Shown here piece by piece: positions 53,511-61,530 of a DNA stretch of 64,000 nt. The notes beneath the pieces were generated by a model. The model worked only from the letters and a program-made list of their open reading frames with translations, ran no database searches and was not told the DNA's origin. The DNA is from Pseudomonas putida (lineage in GTDB: Bacteria; Pseudomonadota; Gammaproteobacteria; Pseudomonadales; Pseudomonadaceae): positions 5,986,501-6,050,500 of the forward strand of contig NZ_CP029693.1 of NCBI RefSeq assembly GCF_003228315.1, given 5' to 3'. The translations under genes and the position numbers were made by a program. How positions within the stretch are numbered: the stretch's first letter is position 1; each line of letters starts with the position of its first letter.

Positions 53511-55067
53511 ATGAACCGCCGAACGTTATCCCTCTTGCCCATCTCCTTGAGCGCCGTGTTGCTGCTCGCGCCCGTTGCCACGCAGGCCGATGTCTACAAT
53601 TTCGAGGCTCGCGAACAGAGCGCGCGCACGTTTTTCAGCGAACTGGCGGGGCCACTGGGCAAGCCGGTAATCGTCAGCAAGGCCGCGGCGATCAAGCGGA
53701 TTTCCGGTACGTTCGACCTGCGTACGCCACAGCGGACCTTCGAGCGGACCGCCTCGAAAATGGGCCTGATCTGGTACAGCGACGGCCAGGCGATTTATCT
53801 GTACGACGCCCCGGAAATCAAAAGCTCGATGGTCTCGCTGCAAACACTGACCGTGGCCAGGCTACAGGGGTTTCTTGAGCGTTCCGGGTTGCACGATCCC
53901 CGGTATCCGTTGCGCCATGACGGCCTGCGCACCTTTCATGTGTCGGGCCCGCCGATGTATGTCGACCTGGTGGTGCAAGCGGCCGGGATGATGGACAACC
54001 AGCGTTCGGAACTGCTGCTGGGCAAGCAGCAGATTGGCGTTATCCAGGTACGCAACACCTTTGTCAGTGATCGCAAATATGAGCTGCGCGATGACAAGGT
54101 GACCATCCCCGGGCTGGCCACCGTGATCGAGCAACTGTTGCGCGGCGAGAAGCGTGAGGTGGAGCCGTCGGTGGTGCAGACGCCGACTCAGGTGCCGACA
54201 CAACGACCGCAGCCACAGATGCCGGCATTTCCCCTGGAAGGTCTGGCAAACCCATCTTCGGATCAGGATCCGGCGGCACCGCGCATCATTGCGCGGGATG
54301 TCGCCGCCGGAAACATCCGGGTGGTGGCCTATCCCGACACCAACAGCCTGCTGGTCAAGGGGTTGCCGGAGCAGGTGCGCTTCATCGAGAACCTGGTGAG
54401 CGCCTTGGACACACCGAAACGGCACGTCGAGTTGTCGTTGTGGATCATCGACTTGCACAAGGATGAACTCAACCAGCTGGGCATCAACTGGCAAGGCACG
54501 ATCAATTCAGGCGGCAAATTTTCCGCATCGCTCAACGCGGGCTCGGCGACCACCCTCGATGGCGTCTCGTTCGTGACGCAGGTCATGGCGCTCGAGCGCA
54601 CCAACCGGGCGAACGTGGTCTCGCGCCCGGTCATCCTCACGCAAGAGAACGTGCCGGCGATCTTCGACAACAACCGCACCTTTTATGCCCCGCTGGTGGG
54701 CGAGCGCAGTGTCGATCTGCAGCACGTGACCTATGGCACGCTGGTCAGCGTATTGCCGCGTTTCGCCCAGGCGGACGAGGTCGAGATGTCGCTCAATATC
54801 GAGGACGGCAACGAAGTCGAACGACCTGATCAGGACAAGCAGCCAGGTACCTTGCCGACGGTTGGCCGCACACGCATCAGCACGGTGGCGCGGGTGCCCC
54901 AGGGTATGCAGCTGGCACCAACAAGTACCGTCCATGCTGCTCGAGCGACTGATGCTGCAATTTTCCGAGCCGGTCGTTCGCCTGCACAGGCAGTGGCCGG
55001 TCACCGAACCCGATACAGCCCTTTTTTTTATGGCGGTGCAGCATGCTCGACGCTATCCGAACCCTGA
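53511..55067 (+). pseudogene. Type III secretion secretin (InvG/SctC-like), 3' truncated
   Basis: Residues 1-465 read as a SctC secretin: signal peptide (about 1-27), N0/N1 domains (YNFEAREQSARTFFSELAGPLGKPVIVS ... RISGTFDLRTPQRTFERTASKMGL), an N3-type VVAYPDTNSLLVKGLPEQVRFIENLV, and the first part of the secretin core (SRPVILTQENVPAIFDNNRTFY, LEDGN-like VEMSLNIEDGN). After TRISTVARVPQG (Gly465, 54903) InvG continues with the KSLLxGGYTRD gate and IPFLG segments; here the frame goes into unrelated residues to a stop at 55065. ATG 53511 is 4 bases after the invF-like stop. The ring probably cannot assemble normally. Confidence 0.82.
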
Positions 55068-55071
55068 CTGA
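54931..55071 (+). pseudogene. OrgA/SctK-like 3' fragment fused after the secretin truncation
   Basis: In a different frame from the secretin, MLLERLMLQFSEPVVRLHRQ then PDTALFFMAVQHARRYPNPD reads like the C-terminus of Salmonella OrgA (RFPLLFPPFIEEALKQ ... LLLALQYAQKYPNTVP, from memory). Only about 45 codons remain. It ends 29 bases inside the orgB-like gene, as overlapping genes of one operon would. This dates the deletion between invG and orgA. Confidence 0.68.
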
Positions 55072-55762
55072 ATTTGCTGAGTCGGGCGATGTGTACCTGG
55101 CTCGCGAAGACATGGCCGCAGCACGTCAGCGTCGCCAATTGCAGCATCAGGCCCGACGCTGGGCCCGCGAATGTGTCGACCAGGCTCGGCGCGACGCCGA
55201 AGCCATTCATGCCCAGGCCTTTCAGGAAGGCTATGCCGAGGGCATCTTGCGCGCGACGGAACACCTGGCCAGCGGCTTGCTGGAGTCGCAGGCGTTGGGG
55301 CGACGGTTGCGCGAGGACCTTGCGCAGGCTGCTCGCGATTTGCTTGCGCAAGCCTTGAGCCGGCCCGAATGGCTGGATGAGATGTTGGAGCGCTGGTTGA
55401 GGGATCAACAGCACGACACGGACGCCGTGCTGCAAGTGCTGCTGCCAGTGCATTGCCGTTCGCTGGGCAATGAATTGCACGAGCGATTGAGCCGTTTTTG
55501 GCCTGGCGACCTGGTCCTCGACTATCACTCCCAGGAACGCTATGTGGTGCGGCTCGCCGATCAACTGCTCGAATTCGATGTTGAAACCAGTCGGCAACGA
55601 CTGGAGCCGCGGTTGTTGGCGTGCGTCGCCAACTTGCCGGCGTCGGTTCGGTCACTGGAACAGAAATCGATGCAGGCGCTTACGGATTTGTGTTCAACCT
55701 TCGTCGAGCGTTCTGCCGGTTCCAATCACGCTGAGCTGACCGGGGTTCGCCATGAAGATTGA
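55043..55762 (+). CDS. Type III secretion stator protein, OrgB/SctL-like
   Basis: A 239-residue SctL-family protein, the stator that connects the ATPase to the sorting platform. Recognisable segments against Salmonella OrgB (from memory): DAEAIHAQAFQEGYAEGILRATEHLASGLLE versus AKTLRMYAYQEGYEQGM; PEWLDEMLERWLRDQQ; and FWPGDLVLDYHSQERYVVRLADQLLEFD. The N-terminal helix is Arg/Gln/Ala-rich and probably coiled coil. The frame is intact. It cannot function alone because no ATPase (SctN) or platform genes remain in the window. Start ATG 55043. Confidence 0.75.
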   Translation: MLDAIRTLTEFAESGDVYLAREDMAAARQRRQLQHQARRWARECVDQARRDAEAIHAQAFQEGYAEGILRATEHLASGLLESQALGRRLREDLAQAARDLLAQALSRPEWLDEMLERWLRDQQHDTDAVLQVLLPVHCRSLGNELHERLSRFWPGDLVLDYHSQERYVVRLADQLLEFDVETSRQRLEPRLLACVANLPASVRSLEQKSMQALTDLCSTFVERSAGSNHAELTGVRHED

Positions 55763-57024
55763 TGCCATTAACAACCGAGGCGCACTGGACAGCAGTGAGA
55801 GTGCGTCGGTCAAGACCCTGGAGTCGCGCTTGCTGGCTGCCGGTCTCGAACTATCCGACAGCAGGCGAGACAGATCGACACGTGCTGGGGAGAGCCAATG
55901 ACTTTATCGAGCATGGAACGTTGCCCGAAGAGTCGATCACTGAAGACTTTTTCGCCCGCGCCGCCCAGTTGAACGCAGTCGATACCGAGCAATCGCGTGA
56001 AAGTCGTATGCGTACGCTGCTTGAGGCTGGCCTGGAGCTGCTGGAGAAAGCCAGGGATCCGGCAATCAACCTGCTGAACGTGACGGCACGCACAGGCCTG
56101 GTCGTCACGCTGACTACGGTATTACGCCAGCTTGTCAGTTATTACGTGGAGAAAGCCATCAGGGAAGGCGATTCATCCGACGCCACGCGCGCATGGGCGG
56201 TGGCCGCGATAACGATGATAGGTCCGGCCGTGAGTCTGATGGGGGCTATCCGCGATGAGTGCTCAGGAACCTCCACTGTTCAGACACGACTCGGGCGAGT
56301 GTGCATGGCCAGCATTACGCTGGGGGCGTTACTGTTGTCGCACCTGACCGGTGCCTCGAAAAACATGCTCACCGCTGTGATCAGTACGAATGTGTATACG
56401 GTGGCTCGAGATGTGGCCAACGCATTCTTTCCTCTGCAAGACAACGCGGGGGCACCCTCAACCTTGTCCACCGGAGTGACGACGGCAGCTTATGGAACCG
56501 TTCAATTTGCATTGGAGCAATTGAATGCTTTGATGCCTCTCAGTGGTGCGGGGCGGTATGCGGCGGAGCTTGGTTACAGTCTCGGGGCGGATGTCATCCA
56601 GGGCACATTGAACGCTGTCGGGGCGATCACAGACGATTTCATCTTTATCCTGTGCAGAAGCTGGTCATTGCTATCGCCGTCTACTGGATTGGCTTTGACT
56701 CCACCTGACCCCGAATCTCTACAACGAAGTGTCCTTGAGGTACGTGCCGGAGCGCGAGTGCCATCGAGGGAGCAACTGGCCAATGCGCTGCTTAACGTCA
56801 ACGCCTCCCGAACGTCGGCCTTCCAGGCACTCAATCACGCATTGGGAGCGGCGGGGGTCATGCTGGCCCTCTCTGATCTGGATGAAGGTACTCAGGGTCA
56901 TCTTTTGGTGCTGGGTTTGGCGACTGTGCTGATGCTCATCTATTTTCCATTCATCTGGACGTGTTCACAGCGTGTTGAACGTGTCAATGAGCCTGCGCCA
57001 CTGAGTGAAAACCCTGCGCCGTAG
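55752..57024 (+). pseudogene. Unrecognised multi-helix protein of the T3SS remnant, frameshifted near its N-terminus
   Basis: ATG 55752, overlapping the orgB stop, opens a frame reading MKIDAINNRGALDSSESASV, hydrophilic and Ser-rich as in type III substrates, but stops at TGA 55899. Skipping one G in GGGG (55887-55890) joins it to the long frame at RANDFIEHGTLPEESITEDFFAR, giving about 420 residues with several hydrophobic helices (near AWAVAAITMIGPAVSLMGA, VCMASITLGALLLSHLTG, LLVLGLATVLMLIYFPFIW). Alternatively the long frame starts at 55759 itself. It could be an effector or translocator; I do not recognise the family. Confidence 0.58.
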
Positions 57025-57143
57025 ACACTGTGCGTGGTCTTGTCTCGAGCGAGGTGTGGGCGGTGTCGCCCGCGCCCTCGCCTGTGTCCCTCCACCCGGC
57101 TATAATCGCCGCCACTTTTCGCCGCCTCGAGTCCTAGCCGCCC

Positions 57144-58163
57144 ATGTACACCCTGGCCCGTCAGCTGTTGTTCAAACTTTCCCCGGAAACCTCCCACGAT
57201 CTGTCCCTGGACCTGATCGGCGCAGGCGGGCGTCTGGGGCTCAACGGTTTGCTGTGCAAGGCACCGGCGAAGAAGCCGGTGACGGTCATGGGCCTGGACT
57301 TCCCCAACCCTGTGGGGCTGGCGGCCGGTCTGGACAAGAACGGCGCGGCCATCGACGGTTTCGCCCAGTTGGGTTTCGGCTTTGTTGAAATCGGCACCAT
57401 CACGCCGCGTCCGCAGCCAGGCAACCCCAAGCCACGGCTGTTCCGCCTGCCGGAGGCCGAAGGGATCATCAACCGCATGGGTTTCAACAACCTTGGCGTC
57501 GATCACCTGCTGGCCCGCGTCGCGGCGGCCAAATACAAGGGCGTGCTGGGCATCAACATCGGCAAGAACTTCGACACCCCGGTCGAGCGTGCGGTGGACG
57601 ATTACCTGATTTGCCTGGATAAGGTTTATGCCCACGCCAGCTACGTGACGGTCAACGTCAGCTCGCCGAACACCCCGGGCCTGCGCAGCCTGCAATTCGG
57701 TGACTCGCTCAAGCAATTGCTGGCCGACCTCGCCGCCCGCCGCGCCGAGCTGGCGCTGCGTCACGGCAAACACGTGCCGCTGGCGATCAAGATCGCTCCG
57801 GACATGAGCGACGAAGAGACCGCGCAGGTTGCCCAAGCCTTGATCGAAACCGGCATGGACGCGGTCATCGCCACCAATACCACTCTGAGCCGCGTCGGTG
57901 TCGAGGGTATGGAGCATGGTGACGAGGCGGGCGGTCTGTCGGGTGCACCGGTTCGCGAGAAGAGCACCCACACCGTGAAGGTGCTGGCGGCGGAACTGGG
58001 CGGTCGCTTGCCGATCATCGCGGCGGGCGGAATCACCGAGGGCAAGCACGCGGCGGAGAAAATCACTGCCGGCGCGAGCCTGGTGCAGATTTACTCGGGC
58101 TTCATCTATAAGGGCCCGGCGCTGATTCGCGAATCCGTGGATGCCATCGCAGCCCTGCGCTGA
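57144..58163 (+). CDS. pyrD: Dihydroorotate dehydrogenase (quinone), class 2
   Basis: Membrane-associated enzyme oxidising dihydroorotate to orotate with quinone in pyrimidine synthesis. The 339 residues have the N-terminal membrane-binding helices (YTLARQLLFKLSPETSHDLSLDLI), FMN-binding NPVGLAAGLDKNG, GFGFVEIGTITPRPQPGNPKPRLFRLPEAEGIINRMGFNN, the catalytic Ser in VNVSSPNTPGLRSLQ (class 2 signature), and GGITEGKHAAEKI. Length is normal. It follows the T3SS remnant with 119 bp between and ends in a REP doublet. Confidence 0.97.
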   Translation: MYTLARQLLFKLSPETSHDLSLDLIGAGGRLGLNGLLCKAPAKKPVTVMGLDFPNPVGLAAGLDKNGAAIDGFAQLGFGFVEIGTITPRPQPGNPKPRLFRLPEAEGIINRMGFNNLGVDHLLARVAAAKYKGVLGINIGKNFDTPVERAVDDYLICLDKVYAHASYVTVNVSSPNTPGLRSLQFGDSLKQLLADLAARRAELALRHGKHVPLAIKIAPDMSDEETAQVAQALIETGMDAVIATNTTLSRVGVEGMEHGDEAGGLSGAPVREKSTHTVKVLAAELGGRLPIIAAGGITEGKHAAEKITAGASLVQIYSGFIYKGPALIRESVDAIAALR

Positions 58164-58165
58164 TT

Positions 58166-58237
58166 CCTGTAGGAGCACGGCTTGCCGGCGATGGCGATCT
58201 TAAGGACGCCATCGCCGGCAAGCCGTGCTCCTACAGG
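58166..58237. repeat. REP doublet (72 bp), near-perfect palindrome
   Basis: Arms CCTGTAGGAGCACGGCTTGC and exact inverse, with CGATGGCGATC/GACGCCATCG completing the symmetry around a short loop. It follows pyrD. Confidence 0.92.
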
Positions 58238-58264
58238 GGTTGTGTCCGGCCAAACGGCAGGCAT

Positions 58265-58290
58265 AAAAAAGGGCTCCTTCTAAGGAGCCC
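58265..58290 (-). terminator. Rho-independent terminator, probably of rmf
   Basis: On the minus strand GGGCTCCTT / AAGGAGCCC with a two-base loop is followed by TTTTTT. It lies about 90 bases after the rmf stop. Confidence 0.8.
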
Positions 58291-58379
58291 CTGGGCCGGA
58301 GCCCGCCGTCCGGATGGGACGTGCGTGGTTAATTCGTCAGCTGTTCAGATTGTCGTGTCGGAAGAATGTGTGCCCTGTG

Positions 58380-58595
58380 TTAGCCGACAGCGTGAAGTTC
58401 GTTGAGTCTGTGGATTCCCGCAGTGCCGGTCATACCGTCCCAGTTGTCGCCGCGTCCTTCTCGCCAGCCGTTGATCCAGGCTTGACGTACCGACGGTAGA
58501 GTAAATGGGCAAAGCTCACGGGATTTACCACCAACCCCATATTGATAGCCGCGCAAAAATGCTCGTTCCAAAGGATCACGCTTAAGTCTTCTCAT
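58380..58595 (-). CDS. rmf: Ribosome modulation factor
   Basis: A 71-residue basic protein that dimerises 70S ribosomes into inactive 100S particles in stationary phase. The sequence MRRLKRDPLERAFLRGYQYGVGGKSRELCPFTLPSVRQAWINGWREGRGDNWDG is the RMF pattern (RGYQxGxxGKSRxxCP ... RxxWINGWREGR). Length is slightly longer than the 55 residues of E. coli because of a C-terminal extension typical of Pseudomonas. It is a single-gene unit on the minus strand. Confidence 0.95.
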   Translation of the reverse strand: MRRLKRDPLERAFLRGYQYGVGGKSRELCPFTLPSVRQAWINGWREGRGDNWDGMTGTAGIHRLNELHAVG

Positions 58596-59123
58596 AGGGT
58601 ATTGCCCTCACTTGTTGACTGTATTTATCGCGTCGACCTCTATCGAGGCCAGGCAGAAAGACTCTGCCATTTGGGGCCCGCTGCCGGCGTGGCGAGCCAA
58701 AGTGTTGGCGTCATGGCGGCGCCAACCTGTGTTGATTTCTAACCAATGCGTCACATCGAGGGAATGATCGTTTTGTCATAAGCACGTAACCAATCATGTG
58801 CTAAGGCCATAAGTAACACGATGTTATCCAGTATTTATTGGTCAAAGCCCTGTATGATCGGCCCCCCGCTGGATAAGGGGGGCAATCCTTTACTGAGAAT
58901 GTCTCGCGTTGTAATGCGGCATTATTCGACGAAGGGTCGACTTATGACATTTTATTGCATCAACTTTTTTATCTGTCCTGGCATCTAAGCTCCTTTAACC
59001 CGAGCAGTCAGGGTGGAACGGCACACCTTCGTGCCACGCGGGCGCTCTTCGAGAAAAGCGCCTGATTGAAAACCGGGCCGGCAATGCGTTGCCGGTCCAC
59101 TCAGCTAAAGGCTCCGTATCCTC
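58596..59123. other. Gene-free region between rmf and rlmL
   Basis: No convincing gene across 528 bp. The rmf promoter must lie near 58600-58750. An imperfect inverted repeat AGCACGT/ATGTGCT lies near 58783-58804. A hairpin of GCCCCCC (58861-58867) and GGGGGGC (58877-58883) with a nine-base loop comes 2 bases after a TATGAT (58853-58858) that could be a -10 box, so a transcript starting there would begin inside it. The 3' part is low in GC compared with the genes. Confidence 0.6.
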
Positions 59124-61388
59124 ATGTCCGATCGTTTCGAACTCTTCCTCACTTGTCCCAAAGGCCTTGAAGGCCTGCTCATCGAGGAAGCCGCCGGGCT
59201 TGGCCTTGAGGATGCACGTGAGCACACCTCTGCCGTGCGTGGCATGGCCAGCATGGAAACCGCCTATCGCCTGTGCCTGTGGTCGCGTCTGGCCAACCGG
59301 GTGCTGTTGGTGCTCAAGCGCTTCCCGATGAAAAACGCCGAAGATCTCTATCACGGCGTGCACGACATCGACTGGCAAGACCACATGCTCAATGACGGGA
59401 CCCTGGCCGTGGAGTTCAGCGGCCATGGCTCGGGCATCGACAACACCCACTTCGGTGCCCTGAAGGTCAAGGACGCCATCGTCGATAAACTGCGCACCCC
59501 GCAGGGCGACCGTCCCTCCATTGACAAACTCAACCCGGACCTGCGCATCCACCTGCGCCTGGACCGTGGCGAAGCCATTCTCTCCCTCGACCTCTCGGGC
59601 CACAGCCTGCACCAGCGCGGTTATCGCCTGCAGCAAGGCGCGGCGCCGTTGAAGGAAAACCTCGCGGCGGCGATCCTGATCCGTTCCGGCTGGCCACGTA
59701 TCGCGGCCGAAGGCGGCGCGCTGGCGGACCCGATGTGTGGTGTGGGTACCTTCCTGGTGGAAGCGGCGATGATCGCCGCCGATATCGCGCCGAACCTGCG
59801 CCGCGAGCAATGGGGTTTTACCGCCTGGCTCGGCCACGTGCCGGCGCTGTGGAAAAAGCTGCATGAAGAGGCTGCCGAGCGTGCCGCGGCCGGTCTGGCC
59901 AAGCCGCCGCTGTGGATTCGCGGATACGAAGCCGATCCGCGCCTGATCCAGCCGGGTCGCAATAACGTCGAGCGTGCCGGCCTGAGCGAGTGGATCAAGA
60001 TCTACCAGGGCGAAGTCGCGACCTTCGAGCCGCGTCCGGACCAGAACCAGAAAGGCCTGGTGATCTGCAACCCACCCTACGGCGAGCGTCTGGGCGAAGA
60101 GGCGAGCCTGCTCTACCTCTACCAGAACCTCGGCGAACGTCTGCGTCAGGCCTGCCTGAACTGGGAAGCGGCGGTATTCACCGGCGCGCCGGACCTGGGC
60201 AAGCGCATGGGCATTCGCAGCCACAAGCAGTATTCGTTCTGGAACGGCGCCTTGCCGTGCAAGCTGTTGCTGATCAAGGTGCAGCCGAGCCAGTTCGTCA
60301 CCGGCGAACGTCGCACCCCCGAGCAGCGTCAGGCCGAGCGTGAACAGGCCGAGTACGATCAGTCGCCGAACGTGCCGCAAGAGCGCCAGTACAACAAGAA
60401 TGGCAACCCGATCAAGCCGGCCCCCGCGCCTGTGATCGAGCAGCCGCGCCTGAGCGAAGGCGGGCAGATGTTTGCCAACCGCCTGCAGAAGAACCTCAAG
60501 GCCCTGGGCAAATGGGCCAAGCGTGAAGGTGTCGATTGCTATCGCGTCTACGATGCCGACATGCCGGAATACTCCATGGCCATCGACCTGTACCACGACT
60601 GGGTCCACGTCCAGGAATACGCCGCCCCCAAATCCATCGACCCGGAGAAGGCCTCGGCGCGCATGTTCGATGCCCTGGCGGCGATTCCGCAGGCGCTGAA
60701 CATCGACAAGAGCCGCGTGGTGGTCAAGCGTCGCGAGCGCCAGAGCGGCATCAAGCAGTACGAGCGTCAGGCCGCCCAAGGCAAGTTCGTCGAAGTCAAT
60801 GAAGGCGGCGTGAAGCTGCTGGTCAACCTCACCGATTACCTGGACACCGGCCTGTTCCTCGATCACCGGCCCATGCGCATGCGTATTCAGAAAGAGGCCG
60901 CCGGCAAGCGTTTCCTCAATCTGTTCTGCTATACCGCTACCGCCAGTGTGCATGCGGCCAAGGGTGGCGCGCGCAGCACCACCAGCGTCGACCTGTCGAA
61001 AACCTATCTGGACTGGGCACGGCGCAACCTGTCGCTCAATGGTTTCTCGGACAAGAACCGTCTGGAGCAGGGCGATGTGATGGCCTGGCTGGAGAACGCC
61101 CGGGACGAGTACGACCTGATCTTCATCGACCCGCCGACCTTCTCCAACTCCAAGCGCATGGAAGGCGTCTTCGATGTGCAGCGCGATCAGGTGCAACTGA
61201 TCGACCTGGCCATGGCGCGCCTGGCAGCCGGCGGTGTGCTGTATTTCTCCAACAACTTCCGCAAGTTCGAGCTGGAGGCCAATTTGTCCGAGCGTTATGC
61301 GGTCGAAGAGATCACTGCCCAGACCATTGATCCGGATTTTGCCCGTAACTCGAAGATCCACCGCGCCTGGAAAATCACGGCTCGTTGA
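59124..61388 (+). CDS. rlmL: 23S rRNA methyltransferase RlmK/L (G2445 and G2069)
   Basis: A 754-residue fusion that methylates G2445 (N2) and G2069 (N7) of 23S rRNA. It has a THUMP domain (about 45-155), then the first methyltransferase (about 165-385) with GSGTFLVEA-type ADPMCGVGTFLVEAAM and the catalytic NPPYGERLG. A linker follows, then the second, RlmK-like methyltransferase (about 500-754), with RFLNLFCYTATASVHAAKGGA and DPPTFSNSKRM. This matches the gamma-proteobacterial RlmKL architecture in length and order. A weak ribosome site precedes ATG 59124. Confidence 0.96.
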   Translation: MSDRFELFLTCPKGLEGLLIEEAAGLGLEDAREHTSAVRGMASMETAYRLCLWSRLANRVLLVLKRFPMKNAEDLYHGVHDIDWQDHMLNDGTLAVEFSGHGSGIDNTHFGALKVKDAIVDKLRTPQGDRPSIDKLNPDLRIHLRLDRGEAILSLDLSGHSLHQRGYRLQQGAAPLKENLAAAILIRSGWPRIAAEGGALADPMCGVGTFLVEAAMIAADIAPNLRREQWGFTAWLGHVPALWKKLHEEAAERAAAGLAKPPLWIRGYEADPRLIQPGRNNVERAGLSEWIKIYQGEVATFEPRPDQNQKGLVICNPPYGERLGEEASLLYLYQNLGERLRQACLNWEAAVFTGAPDLGKRMGIRSHKQYSFWNGALPCKLLLIKVQPSQFVTGERRTPEQRQAEREQAEYDQSPNVPQERQYNKNGNPIKPAPAPVIEQPRLSEGGQMFANRLQKNLKALGKWAKREGVDCYRVYDADMPEYSMAIDLYHDWVHVQEYAAPKSIDPEKASARMFDALAAIPQALNIDKSRVVVKRRERQSGIKQYERQAAQGKFVEVNEGGVKLLVNLTDYLDTGLFLDHRPMRMRIQKEAAGKRFLNLFCYTATASVHAAKGGARSTTSVDLSKTYLDWARRNLSLNGFSDKNRLEQGDVMAWLENARDEYDLIFIDPPTFSNSKRMEGVFDVQRDQVQLIDLAMARLAAGGVLYFSNNFRKFELEANLSERYAVEEITAQTIDPDFARNSKIHRAWKITAR

Positions 61389-61530
61389 CGCTTGTTGTGA
61401 TTGGATCCACAGAGCCTTGATTTTAATAGGCTCTTGGATTCCCGCGGTACTGGTCAAATTAGTGGCTAATAGCTATAACTCAACTCAGGGCCAAAGGGCT
61501 TTCCCGCACCTGGCGTTCTGAGTTGCGTTT

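Noticed and set aside
52772..55762. AraC-secretin-OrgB set as a type II or type IV pilus locus
   Set aside because: The regulator and OrgB-like protein match the invF and orgB families, and the N0/N1 domains and order match the SPI-1 type III system; no pilin or GspE-like gene is present.
58995..61457. 820-codon minus-strand frame opposite rlmL
   Set aside because: Same explanation: antisense frame of a GC-rich gene with no motif.
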